Assembly: GCA_038244055.1 (NCBI GenBank) | Contig: JBBRTW010000137.1 | Location: 1-15,070 of the forward strand | DNA: 15,070 nucleotides | Origin: DASPKW01 sp038244055 | GTDB taxonomy: Bacteria; Planctomycetota; Phycisphaerae; Tepidisphaerales; Tepidisphaeraceae | Reading direction: 5' to 3' | Made by a program: the position numbers and the translations under genes | Shown: one piece after another, positions 1 through 7,081 of the stretch | How the letters are laid out: each line of letters starts with the position of its first letter | Numbering within the stretch: the first letter of the stretch is position 1 | The notes under the pieces: model-generated | Databases searched by the model: none | What the model saw: the letters and a program-made list of their open reading frames with translations, nothing else | What the model was told of the DNA's origin: nothing

Positions 1-12
1 AAACTTCCCCGT

Positions 13-396
13 CTACTCATCGAAAATCATCAGGCAAATCGCATCCCCGACGAACTTCGGATCGCGAAGCCCTTCCATGTACGTCCCAACGATCACCACA
101 CAGCCCGAGATCACCGGGTTGCCGTATCTCTTCGAGCCGAGATTGGCCACCCATTTGATGTTCGTCTTCGCCTCCACATCCCACTCGGTGGGCACGCCCT
201 TCTCATCGGTCACCATCTGCCGATTCGGCGTCCGCCCCCACATCGGCCAATCGTGCGAGCTCCCGGGATTATCCGCCGCCAAAATCGGCCGCGCCACCAC
301 ATCCTTGCGCCCCGCCTCCGCCGTCGCCCCCTTCTTCTCCTCATTGCATCCCGCAAACATCAAAAGCGACAGCATCGCCAAAGTCATCTTGTTCAT
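13..396 (-). CDS. Lipoprotein with the start of a PQQ-like beta-propeller, cut short by an in-frame TAG (possible pseudogene, runs off the window)
   Basis: The start at 396 is preceded by GAGGA at a suitable distance. It opens a lipoprotein signal peptide with a hydrophobic stretch ending FAGC (Cys17), so the protein should be anchored on the outside of the inner membrane or in the outer membrane. After a linker comes DWPMWGRTPNRQMV and then a first propeller blade (IKWVANLGSKRYGNPV). This arrangement is familiar from planctomycete PQQ-like (WD40-like) propeller proteins, usually several hundred residues long. The frame stops at TAG (13-15) after FDE, but the next four codons in the same frame read TGKF. 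FDE-x-TGKF is the usual blade ending in this family, so one sense codon appears to have become TAG and the gene seems to continue past base 1. It lies 172 bases downstream of the related 805-residue gene on the same strand. Upstream in-frame ATGs exist (to 459) but would spoil the signal peptide. The actual substrate is unknown, and true PQQ binding is not implied. Confidence 0.7.
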   Translation of the reverse strand: MNKMTLAMLSLLMFAGCNEEKKGATAEAGRKDVVARPILAADNPGSSHDWPMWGRTPNRQMVTDEKGVPTEWDVEAKTNIKWVANLGSKRYGNPVISGCVVIVGTYMEGLRDPKFVGDAICLMIFDE

Positions 397-426
397 AGTC
401 AATCCTCGGTCAGTCAACCAAAAATA

Positions 427-506
427 CGCCACAGAGACACAGAGCCACAAAGAAAACAAATAAAGAGATTCAATTTCTTCCTCTGCGTCTCCGTGCCTCT
501 GTGGCG
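427..506. repeat. Imperfect palindrome of the CACAGAG type
   Basis: Arms 427-452 and 481-506 are inverted copies matching at 21 of 26 positions, with a 28-base AT-rich spacer. The arms are built from CACAGAG-like words. As RNA this would form a long hairpin between the two propeller genes. Similar intergenic 'CACAGAGACACAGAG' elements are, from general experience, scattered through planctomycete and some other genomes, so this is probably a dispersed element rather than a site specific to this locus. A role as a transcript end or stabiliser between the two minus-strand genes is possible. No clean T-run follows on the minus strand. Confidence 0.6.
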
Positions 507-520
507 AACTATTTCTTCTT

Positions 521-555
521 CTTCGCGCTTGCCTTCGCGCCTTCGTGCCTTCGCG
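521..555. repeat. Short tandem repeat, 8-base unit CCTTCGYG
   Basis: Three adjacent units, CCTTCGCG, CCTTCGTG and CCTTCGCG (532-555), follow a related degenerate piece at 521-531. It sits between the palindrome at 427-506 and the stop codon of the 805-residue gene. It looks like a second low-complexity intergenic element with no coding role. Confidence 0.5.
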
Positions 556-568
556 TTTAATTCCTTCT

Positions 569-2986
569 TCACTTATTCGGGCTCACCACTACATTGTCGT
601 AATAGATCTCGCTCTTGATCGGCGTCACCAGCGATTCGCCGAACAATCCCGGGCTTCCCTCGGTATTCGGCAGCGTGTCCACCAGCTCCACCGTCCATTT
701 CTCCGGCTCTTTGTCTCCCTTGGCCCACGCTTTCCCCTTGATGTCCGCCCCCTTGTCCGTCTTCTGCACGCTCAACTTCAGGTGATACCACTTGCCCGGC
801 TCCCACGGGAACGGCGCAGCCGCAAACAGTGCCTCCCCGGCCTGCCCCTCCTTCGGCAGCGCGCCCGACCACGAATTAATAATGCACCGCTGATGGTTCC
901 CCATCAGCGTCAGGCTGTACTTGTTGGCGATCACGCCCACATCCGGCATATTCCGATTCCCGCCCGCCATCACGGACCCGGTCATCACATCCGCCTCGAT
1001 CGTGTAGTCCGACCGATGCGTATCGCCGAAGAAAGTCCGCGCGCCGTGATACAGATCCAGATCCAGCGTCTTCACCAGCACCTTGTTCTTCGCGTTCGTG
1101 GCCTTGTCGTCGATCTCCATCACCTTGAATTTCCCCCCCGCGTTCAGCCACGTCAGTGGCGGTTTGCCCACCATCGCCGCTTCAAAATCAAAACTCCACG
1201 GCAGTTTCGGCATCACCCGAACCCGCGCGAATCCCGTCACTTTCTTCCCGCCCGCATCGACGCTCGCCACAATCGCCCCACCCTGCGGCGGGCCGTTCTC
1301 GCTCGAAAACTCCCCCGCGCTCACCGCGCCCTTGAGATTCCCCGCCTTGGTCGGCTCGGCCGGCGTCGCCGGCGGCGGCGTTCCCGCCGGCAGGGGGGGC
1401 GGCGGAATCATCACCGGCCCAATCGCCCACTCCCCTTTCGCATCGGCCGAGATCAGCCGGCCTTTCGCATCGTAAGTCCGTACCTTGAAATTTGCCTTGT
1501 CACCCGCCCGCACCACCAGGTCGCACGGCACCACCTGCACCACCGCCACCGCCGACTCGGCAGGCTCCTCCTTCGCGATCTCCGGCGTCTTCACGTCCTG
1601 CGCCTTAGCCTCCTTGGGCCCGATGCAGAAGGTCCCGCCCGCCGTCTGCAGATAGATCCTCCCGTTCGAAATCGCCGGCGATCCGAAAATATAATACTCC
1701 CGCCCCAGCGTCTGCGCATCGGCCCCCAGCTCCACCTTCGACAGCACCTTCGCCTTCTTCTTCCCCTCCTCCGGCGGCTGCACGATCACGAAATTCTTCG
1801 CATCCGCCGCGTAAATCTTCCCATCCGCGAAAGTCAGCGATGCCTTGCCGAGCGTCCCGGCCTTCTGGTTCCACTTCTCCTTCCCGCTCGCCAGATCCAG
1901 CCCGTGAATCTTCCCCGAATCATCCATCACGAACAGCGTCGTCCCATCGGTGGTTGGAGATGGAAAACCCGATTCGATTCCATCCACATGCCACAGTTCC
2001 TTGATCGCCTTCTTGGCCGGATCGATCGCCGACAGATCAAGGCACGCCACCCGTCCCAGTTGCGAATTGTCCAAACTCTCCTGCGAGCTGCACACCACCA
2101 GTTTATCCCCCACGATCAGCGGCGTCGCGCAGGTCCCGCGCTTGGAAAGTGTGTAACCGAACATTTTCTCCCCCGTCCGCGCCTTGAACCCGTACACCCC
2201 GCCATCGCCGGCGCAGAAAATCACCATCCGCACCCCGCCGATCACACTCACCACCGGCGTCCCATACGGCGCATCCACCGGCCGGCCCCCCGTATTGCTC
2301 GTCCAGCGCATTTCCCCCGTGGCCGAGTCAAACGCGAAACAGCGATGCTGCCCCTGCGCGTTATCGCCCCATCCAAACGCCACACCCGTCAGCAGCAGTT
2401 GATCCTCATCGATGGCCGGAGATTCCGTGCGCCCGCCGAAGGTCGAGATCATCCCATATTCTTCCAGCATCTGGTGATACCAGATCGGCTTGCCCGTGTT
2501 CCCATCCAGGCAGACCAGATGCCCCTGCACCCCATAGCCGTAAACGCGATTGGTCTTCGGATCGCCCACGACATTGCCCCACCCCAGCCGGTGAAACGGC
2601 ACATCCGTCTGCGACATGTTCACTTTGTATTCCCAGAGCGTCTTGCCCGTCTGGATATCGACTGCCACCAGCGCTTCCTGCGTCTGCGGGCCCACCACCA
2701 GCGTCTGCCCATCCCCCTGCGCGATGACCATCTCCCCGATGCGCGTCCAGGTGAACAATTTCCCATTCATCACGATCGGGCTCGACATTCCCGTGACCTT
2801 CTCGTTCTTCCAGGCCACGTTCTCCCCGCCAAACGGATCCCAAGACTCCGGCAGCCCCACCTCGCGCGAAACCCCATTCTGCTCCGGCCCGCGCCACCGC
2901 GACCAATCCCCCGCCACCGCCGGCATTGCACACCCGGCCAGGGCGATTAATAGCGACGACAACGCCTTCGTAAGCTTGGTTTTCAT
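569..2986 (-). CDS. Exported PQQ-like beta-propeller protein with C-terminal concanavalin/LamG-like domain
   Basis: The protein has 805 residues. The start at 2986 is preceded by AGGA about 11 bases away and opens a signal sequence. LAGC (Cys19) could be a lipobox, while AVA-GD (after residue 25) could be a type I cleavage site, so lipoprotein or free secreted protein are both possible. Residues 27-455 hold about seven PQQ-like (WD40-like) blades: DWSRWRGPEQNG at the start, repeated A.D..TGK..W and SP.I..G..Y motifs after it. Residues 460-600 are a linker with an Ig-like stretch (PCDLVVRAGDKANFKV), a proline-rich run near 527-546 and a further beta stretch. Residues 600-800 look like a concanavalin-type sandwich (SFDFEAA..., GKWYHLKLSV, EIYYDNVVV), as found in LamG/DUF1080-like carbohydrate-associated domains. 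It probably acts outside the cytoplasm in binding or scaffolding; no enzyme motif was recognised. It shares its strand with the broken propeller gene that follows. Confidence 0.85.
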   Translation of the reverse strand: MKTKLTKALSSLLIALAGCAMPAVAGDWSRWRGPEQNGVSREVGLPESWDPFGGENVAWKNEKVTGMSSPIVMNGKLFTWTRIGEMVIAQGDGQTLVVGPQTQEALVAVDIQTGKTLWEYKVNMSQTDVPFHRLGWGNVVGDPKTNRVYGYGVQGHLVCLDGNTGKPIWYHQMLEEYGMISTFGGRTESPAIDEDQLLLTGVAFGWGDNAQGQHRCFAFDSATGEMRWTSNTGGRPVDAPYGTPVVSVIGGVRMVIFCAGDGGVYGFKARTGEKMFGYTLSKRGTCATPLIVGDKLVVCSSQESLDNSQLGRVACLDLSAIDPAKKAIKELWHVDGIESGFPSPTTDGTTLFVMDDSGKIHGLDLASGKEKWNQKAGTLGKASLTFADGKIYAADAKNFVIVQPPEEGKKKAKVLSKVELGADAQTLGREYYIFGSPAISNGRIYLQTAGGTFCIGPKEAKAQDVKTPEIAKEEPAESAVAVVQVVPCDLVVRAGDKANFKVRTYDAKGRLISADAKGEWAIGPVMIPPPPLPAGTPPPATPAEPTKAGNLKGAVSAGEFSSENGPPQGGAIVASVDAGGKKVTGFARVRVMPKLPWSFDFEAAMVGKPPLTWLNAGGKFKVMEIDDKATNAKNKVLVKTLDLDLYHGARTFFGDTHRSDYTIEADVMTGSVMAGGNRNMPDVGVIANKYSLTLMGNHQRCIINSWSGALPKEGQAGEALFAAAPFPWEPGKWYHLKLSVQKTDKGADIKGKAWAKGDKEPEKWTVELVDTLPNTEGSPGLFGESLVTPIKSEIYYDNVVVSPNK

Positions 2987-3318
2987 AAGCTGGTTTTCCT
3001 CAAGTTCGTAGGACCCGCGATCATTTCTACACCGCAAACCGCCAACAGTTGTTCCAACAAGTGTCATGCCGAAAAACTATCCCCCACCACAACCCCACCC
3101 TCGCATAGCCGCGCCTCCTCGAAAAGCCGCAAACTCCCTCTCCCAAGGCCGGTGACAAAGGCCAATACGCCGCGCCGCTCTTCCGGCCGTGGGAGAGGGC
3201 GGGGGTGAGGGGTTGAGGCCGTTGGAGAAGATCATCGAACTGTTCCGCGACTGAAATCTTACCTCAAACTCGCGATGAGCGATTTCCCATCTACAACCGT
3301 ATTTGACTCAAAGTCCAC
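2987..3318. other. 332-base gap between the CoA-ligase and propeller genes, with a palindromic element
   Basis: No gene was found here. It holds the palindrome at 3136-3199 and a G-rich tail to 3212. The 5' region of the propeller gene (2987-3100) contains the AGGA ribosome site but no convincing -35/-10 pair. A stretch at 3213-3254 can be read on the plus strand as LRPLEKIIELFRD followed by a stop, which could be the decayed end of an old gene but is too short to call. Confidence 0.5.
3136..3212. repeat. Palindromic element with GGGAGAGGGCGGGGGTGAGGG tail (copy 1)
   Basis: Arms CCCTCTCCCAAGGCCGG (3136-3152) and 3183-3199 pair at 16 of 17 positions around a 30-base spacer, then a G-rich tail runs to 3212. 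The tail 3191-3212 matches 11006-11027 at 19 of 22 positions, so this is one of two copies in the window. In the minus-strand transcript it would be a strong hairpin just after the CoA-ligase stop, so it may also help end or protect that message. No T-run follows it. Confidence 0.65.
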
Positions 3319-4704
3319 TCAAGCAGGCGGCCCGGCGATTATTCTATGCCTCACAAACCGTTTCGCCTTCATCTCAAATCGCGGCAAAGTGCCACAGGGC
3401 ACCACCGACACCTCCGCCCGGAACGCCAGTGTATCCTGGATCATCTGCCCCACCCGCTCCGCCAGGTGCAGCGCCAGATCATCGGCCAGCGGCTCGAGCT
3501 CTATCTTCACCTCCGTCAGCGATCCTGTCCCCAGCACCTCCACCCGGAACTCGGCCACCTCGACAAACCTCCGAATAATTGCTTCCAATCCCGATGGATA
3601 CACATTGTTGCCGCGAACCGTGAACATATCATCCATCCGGCCCAGAATCCCTCCCTCCAGCCGGGTGAACCACCGCCCGCAAGCGCATTTCCCGCGCATC
3701 CCCCGCACCTGGTCATTGGTCCGATACCGGATCAGCGGACTCCCCCACCGCCCCAGGTTGGTCAGCACCAGTTCACCAATCTCCCCCTCCTTCACTTCCT
3801 CCCCCGTGGCCGGATCGATGATCTCCGCGATGCACTCGCTCTCGATCAGGTGAACCCCGCCCGGATTCTGCTCGCATTCAAACCCCATCGCCCCCATCTC
3901 CGTCATGCCCGTGTGATCCAGCACCCGCGCCCCCCACTGGCTCTCGATCCGCCGCCGCACCTCTGGAATATTCCCCCCCGGCTCACCGGCCACGATCAAT
4001 TTCTTCACGCTCGACCCCGCCAGATCGATCCCGTCCTCCCGCGCCACCTCCGCCATCCGCAGCGCATAAGTCGGCGTGCAGCAGACCACATCCGCCCGGT
4101 TATCGATCATCATCTTCAGCCGCGCCGTCGTCGATAAACCCCCGGCCGGGATCGCCATGTTTCCCAGCGCCGAAGCGCTCTCAACCGCCGCCCAGAACCC
4201 CACGAACGGCCCGAAACTGAACGGAAAAAAGATCCGATCCCCGCGCCTCACCCCCGCCGCCGTGTAAATGATCGCCCACAATTTCCTGAACCATCCCCAG
4301 CTCTCCGGCGTATCCAGCCACCGCATCGGCCGGCCCCCGCTCCCCGAAGTCTGGTGATACCGGCAGTACCGCTCAACCGGATAAGTCAGATTATTCCCAT
4401 AAGGCGGCGCGGCCAGTTGATCCGCCTCCAATTCCTTCCGCACCGTAAACGGCAGCCGATTCATCGGATCCCGCAGCGCATCGAACTCAACCCCCGCCAG
4501 TTTAGAGCGATAAAACGCATTGGTTTTCAAAACCTCGCGCAACATCAATGCCAGCTTCGCCCGCTGAAGCCGCGCAAGCCCCTGGCGATCCAGCGTTTCC
4601 TCTTCGGGAATGTAATAGCCAGCTTCCTGCATTGAGTACCCGCGCGCCCGCAAAAGCGAGTTGTACATCATGCGTAGGTTTTCGTTAAGCCCCCAATTCC
4701 CCAT
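3319..4704 (-). CDS. Phenylacetate-CoA ligase (PaaK) family adenylate-forming enzyme
   Basis: The protein has 461 residues, close to the usual 430-440 of PaaK. This superfamily activates a carboxylic acid with ATP to an acyl-AMP and usually passes it to CoA. Visible motifs: the phosphate-binding loop QTSGSGGRPM (118-127), the GEPGG turn (240-244), the adenine/acyl region DHTGMTEMGAMGFEC (263-277), LIRYRTNDQVRG (324-335), a CACGR cysteine pair (340-343) like the PCGR of PaaK, the hinge GRMDDMFTVRGNNVYPSGLE (355-374), and a C-terminal GTLPRFEMKAKRF with candidate catalytic lysines 446 and 448. The start at 4704 was chosen because it lies after the upstream stop and gives a family-like N-terminus; GGGA six bases upstream is a weak ribosome site. 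It lies 50 bases after the isomerase gene, probably in one operon. No other phenylacetate genes are present, so the acid substrate is open and the symbol paaK is not assigned. Confidence 0.85.
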   Translation of the reverse strand: MGNWGLNENLRMMYNSLLRARGYSMQEAGYYIPEEETLDRQGLARLQRAKLALMLREVLKTNAFYRSKLAGVEFDALRDPMNRLPFTVRKELEADQLAAPPYGNNLTYPVERYCRYHQTSGSGGRPMRWLDTPESWGWFRKLWAIIYTAAGVRRGDRIFFPFSFGPFVGFWAAVESASALGNMAIPAGGLSTTARLKMMIDNRADVVCCTPTYALRMAEVAREDGIDLAGSSVKKLIVAGEPGGNIPEVRRRIESQWGARVLDHTGMTEMGAMGFECEQNPGGVHLIESECIAEIIDPATGEEVKEGEIGELVLTNLGRWGSPLIRYRTNDQVRGMRGKCACGRWFTRLEGGILGRMDDMFTVRGNNVYPSGLEAIIRRFVEVAEFRVEVLGTGSLTEVKIELEPLADDLALHLAERVGQMIQDTLAFRAEVSVVPCGTLPRFEMKAKRFVRHRIIAGPPA

Positions 4705-4754
4705 TTGAAATCCCACAATCCGGGACCATCCACCACGCAGACAAGCCGGGACAT

Positions 4755-5609
4755 CTATGAGCAGCCACCCGCCAGCAATATCCCCTGCCTCCGACACAAC
4801 TCCTTCAGCGCATCCGCCGCCACCTTGAACAACTCTGGCCCGGTCTCCCCATGCGAATGCCCGGCCACTTTCAAGTGCGGCTCCAGCGTGACGAACCCGC
4901 GATAGCCGCTGTCCCACGCATCCTTGAGAATCTCCGGGATATGCCCATCGCCCTGGCCGGCGGGGACGACCGAGCCGTCCTTCTTCGCGTCCTTGATATG
5001 GATGTGAACAGAGTAAGCCTTGAGCAGCGGCCAATTCACGAGCGGGTTGTCGCCGCACTGGACGAAGTTGGCGAAATCGAAGGCGCTGCGGAGCTTGGGA
5101 TTATTGACGGAGGTCATCAGATCGGCGCAGCGCCGGCCGATGTCGCCGTAGATGCCTTTTTCGTTTTCGTGGACCATCGTCACGGGCATCGATTTGATGT
5201 ACTCGCACTTGGCGCGGAAGCGGTCGAGCACTTCATTGCGATGGGGGTCGATGGGGCCCTTGCCTTCGCCGCCGGCCGGGTAATAGCTGAAAACGCGGAT
5301 GAAGGGGGAGTTGAAATAAAGGGCGATCTCGACGGCCAGCTTGAAGCGGTCGAAATGCTCGGCCCACGGTTTGTCGATGGCGACTTTTCCGATGGGCGAG
5401 CCGATGGAGATGACGCCCATGCCATTGGCGGCGAGCTTGGTCTTGATCTCCGCGCGGAGGGCGGTGTCGAAATCCATGACGTTCTTGCCGTAGACGCCGC
5501 GCAGCTCGAAATGGGTGACGGCATTTTCGCGGCAGACGCGAATCTGATCGTCGAGGTTCGGCCCGATCTCATCGGCGAACGCGGAGAGTTTGAGTGTGGC
5601 GGTGGACAT
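4755..5609 (-). CDS. Sugar phosphate isomerase/epimerase, xylose-isomerase-like TIM barrel
   Basis: The protein has 284 residues, the usual length for this family (AP endonuclease family 2 / xylose isomerase-like barrel, COG1082). These enzymes interconvert or epimerise sugars and inositols with a divalent metal. The metal ligands can be placed: Glu148 in TMVHENE, Asp178 in SAFDFANF, His204 in VHIHIKDAK and Glu243 in VTLEPHL. The N-terminal strand LKLSAFADEIGPNLDDQI matches the family start. There is no signal peptide, so it is cytoplasmic. The start at 5609 has no Shine-Dalgarno sequence; a TACAAT box ends seven bases before the ATG, which would suit a leaderless message. The CoA-ligase gene follows after 50 bases. 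A heptamer array lies about 40 bases upstream. The substrate is unknown. Confidence 0.88.
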   Translation of the reverse strand: MSTATLKLSAFADEIGPNLDDQIRVCRENAVTHFELRGVYGKNVMDFDTALRAEIKTKLAANGMGVISIGSPIGKVAIDKPWAEHFDRFKLAVEIALYFNSPFIRVFSYYPAGGEGKGPIDPHRNEVLDRFRAKCEYIKSMPVTMVHENEKGIYGDIGRRCADLMTSVNNPKLRSAFDFANFVQCGDNPLVNWPLLKAYSVHIHIKDAKKDGSVVPAGQGDGHIPEILKDAWDSGYRGFVTLEPHLKVAGHSHGETGPELFKVAADALKELCRRQGILLAGGCS

Positions 5610-5616
5610 GGGGGTG

Positions 5617-5622
5617 ATTGTA
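5617..5622 (-). promoter_or_regulatory. Candidate -10 box (TACAAT) for a leaderless isomerase message
   Basis: On the minus strand TACAAT matches five of six bases of TATAAT and is followed by seven bases and then the ATG at 5609. Transcription would therefore begin at or within a base or two of the start codon. No ribosome site is visible, which agrees with a leaderless start. No good -35 hexamer lies 16-18 bases upstream, so support is modest. Confidence 0.3.
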
Positions 5623-5650
5623 GGGGAGGAGGGGGGTGGGAGGAAAGTAT

Positions 5651-5727
5651 GAATGGCGAATGGCGAATGATGAATGATGAATGATGAGTGATGAAGGATG
5701 AATGATGAATGATGAAGGATGAATTGT
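5651..5727. repeat. Heptamer tandem array, unit GAATGAT and variants (array 1)
   Basis: Ten 7-base units run without interruption from 5651 to 5720, with a decayed eleventh to 5727. In order they are GAATGGC twice, GAATGAT three times, GAGTGAT, GAAGGAT, GAATGAT twice and GAAGGAT. The array fills most of the 120 bases between the FIST gene and the isomerase gene. On the coding strand of those genes the units read ATCATTC or ATCCTTC, one base from the ATCCTCC unit of the array at 8962-9017, so the two arrays look like one family. Arrays of this kind are prone to changes in copy number. Confidence 0.8.
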
Positions 5728-5729
5728 CG

Positions 5730-6971
5730 TCAGGGCTCGCTGAATAGGCAGAGCACCCCCGTCCAGTCGAGGGCCTGGATGTCTTTGCCGACTCTGGCGA
5801 TTTCCACGCCGCTGTAGACGCCGAGCAGGGGGATGGATTTGGGGAGGGTGGCGCGGACCTGGTGGGCTTCTTCATCATCCGCGCCGCAGTAGGCCGCCGC
5901 CCGGCCGGCGCAGTCGATGTAGAAGGCGAAGAGCGGCTTTCGGCCGGCGGCGCGGGCGAGCAGCTCGCGCGTGCGCAGGGCCACATAATCCATGTCGATC
6001 GAGCGCCGCATGAGCTGGATGCGCATGCCGGGCTGGAGATCGTTCTCGAACATGACCAGTCCCTTGCGCTCTTTATCGACCCCGATGCAGAGGCGGTTGG
6101 CGTAATCTTCCTCGCGGAATGGCCCGTAAGGATCGCCCTTGTTGACACCGAGCGTGACGAAGAAAGAGTAATCATCCCACGCCAGCCCCGCCTCCGGGCC
6201 GAGCATTTCGGCGATCACATCGAGGGCGGGGCGGTTTTCGATCTCGAGGACGGTCGCGTTATCCGTTTTGGTAATCGTGTGATAGCGCCCGGCCGGTCGG
6301 CAGCCGTGCATGATGATCGTGTCCATCCGCAATCCGCCGCCGGAGAGGATCAGGGCGATGGCCGACTGCTGTTCGATGCGATCGTCGAAGAACTGGAACG
6401 TCGGGTGAAGCTGCATGTCGCCGATCATTCCCATCCCGGCCATCGCGGGCCAGTTGGGCAGGCGGCGCGAGATGCCCTCGATCAGGGGCGTGGCCATGTT
6501 GAGCTTGAGCTGGCCGGTGAGGAGGTTGATGGAGTCGTAGAAGAGGAGGAGGCTGGTTGGGTTGGGATCGCTGGTGGAGGGACGCGCGGCCGGGTGGGCG
6601 GCGAGTGTGGAAGCGATTTGCCGGCCGAGAAGTTCTCCGGTGGCGAGCTCGTTGCTTGCCAGGCCGGTCTGAATGAAGGCGTCGATCTGGATTGCCGGTC
6701 CGGACATAAATGCCAAGCCAACTTCGCTGCCATCGTAGGACAGACCATCGTGGGTGATGACGCCGACGGCGAATCCGCCGATGATGCGGGCGCGCGGGCC
6801 GGCGATTTCGCGGATGGCGGCGTGGAGAAGTTTGGGATCGTGGCGGGCGGTGCAGAAGAGGAGGATGAGGTCGGGCGCGGGGCAGGTCGCGGAGGCCGCC
6901 TTTGCTGCTTCAAGGCCGGCGGCGCGGGAATCGGAGAGAACAGAGCGGCCGACGGAAAAGACTGTGGACAT
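5730..6971 (-). CDS. FIST N- and C-domain protein (putative small-ligand sensor)
   Basis: The protein has 413 residues and no signal peptide or membrane segment. The N-terminal part (about 30-220) fits FIST_N: a Rossmann-like start (PDLILLFCTARHD), a GG turn (RIIGGFAVGVITHDG), LLLFYDS (141-147), and a second alternating half (AMAGMGMIGDMQLHPTFQF). The C-terminal part (about 235-410) fits FIST_C, with the family signature FYIDCAGRAAAYCGAD (350-365) and GVYSGVEIARVG (384-395). FIST domains are described as signal-input modules, possibly for amino acids, and are often fused to or encoded near kinases or cyclases. Here the protein stands alone and no kinase is adjacent; the adenylate cyclase lies about 4 kb away. 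The start at 6971 lacks a Shine-Dalgarno sequence; TAGACT eight bases upstream could be a -10 box. What it senses cannot be read from sequence. Confidence 0.85.
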   Translation of the reverse strand: MSTVFSVGRSVLSDSRAAGLEAAKAASATCPAPDLILLFCTARHDPKLLHAAIREIAGPRARIIGGFAVGVITHDGLSYDGSEVGLAFMSGPAIQIDAFIQTGLASNELATGELLGRQIASTLAAHPAARPSTSDPNPTSLLLFYDSINLLTGQLKLNMATPLIEGISRRLPNWPAMAGMGMIGDMQLHPTFQFFDDRIEQQSAIALILSGGGLRMDTIIMHGCRPAGRYHTITKTDNATVLEIENRPALDVIAEMLGPEAGLAWDDYSFFVTLGVNKGDPYGPFREEDYANRLCIGVDKERKGLVMFENDLQPGMRIQLMRRSIDMDYVALRTRELLARAAGRKPLFAFYIDCAGRAAAYCGADDEEAHQVRATLPKSIPLLGVYSGVEIARVGKDIQALDWTGVLCLFSEP

Positions 6972-7081
6972 GGAACGGGAGTCTAAGGGAGAGAGGAATT
7001 TTGTGCAGCACCGGAAGTGGTTGTTTGGCCGGAATTGCCCGCCTAGGCAAGAGCTTGATGCGGAGTTACGCTTGCCGCGCC

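Noticed and set aside
545..2950. An 801-codon open frame on the plus strand opposite the propeller gene
   Set aside because: It is rich in Arg, His, Pro and Leu with no domain, no ribosome site, and lies wholly opposite a gene with clear family motifs; it is a by-product of GC-rich codon use.
3213..3254. Short reading LRPLEKIIELFRD then stop
   Set aside because: It looks protein-like but 13 codons next to a repeat are not enough to call a gene remnant.
5651..5727. Heptamer array considered as a CRISPR-like array
   Set aside because: Units are 7 bases with no spacers, and there is no cas gene in the window.
5180..6175. A 331-codon minus-strand frame spanning parts of the FIST and isomerase genes
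   Set aside because: It is a shifted reading of two real genes and the heptamer array (the SFIIHHSSFI part is the repeat translated).
5862..6986. A 374-codon plus-strand frame opposite the FIST gene
   Set aside because: Gly/Ala/Glu/Asp-rich with no family motif; opposite a gene with clear FIST motifs.
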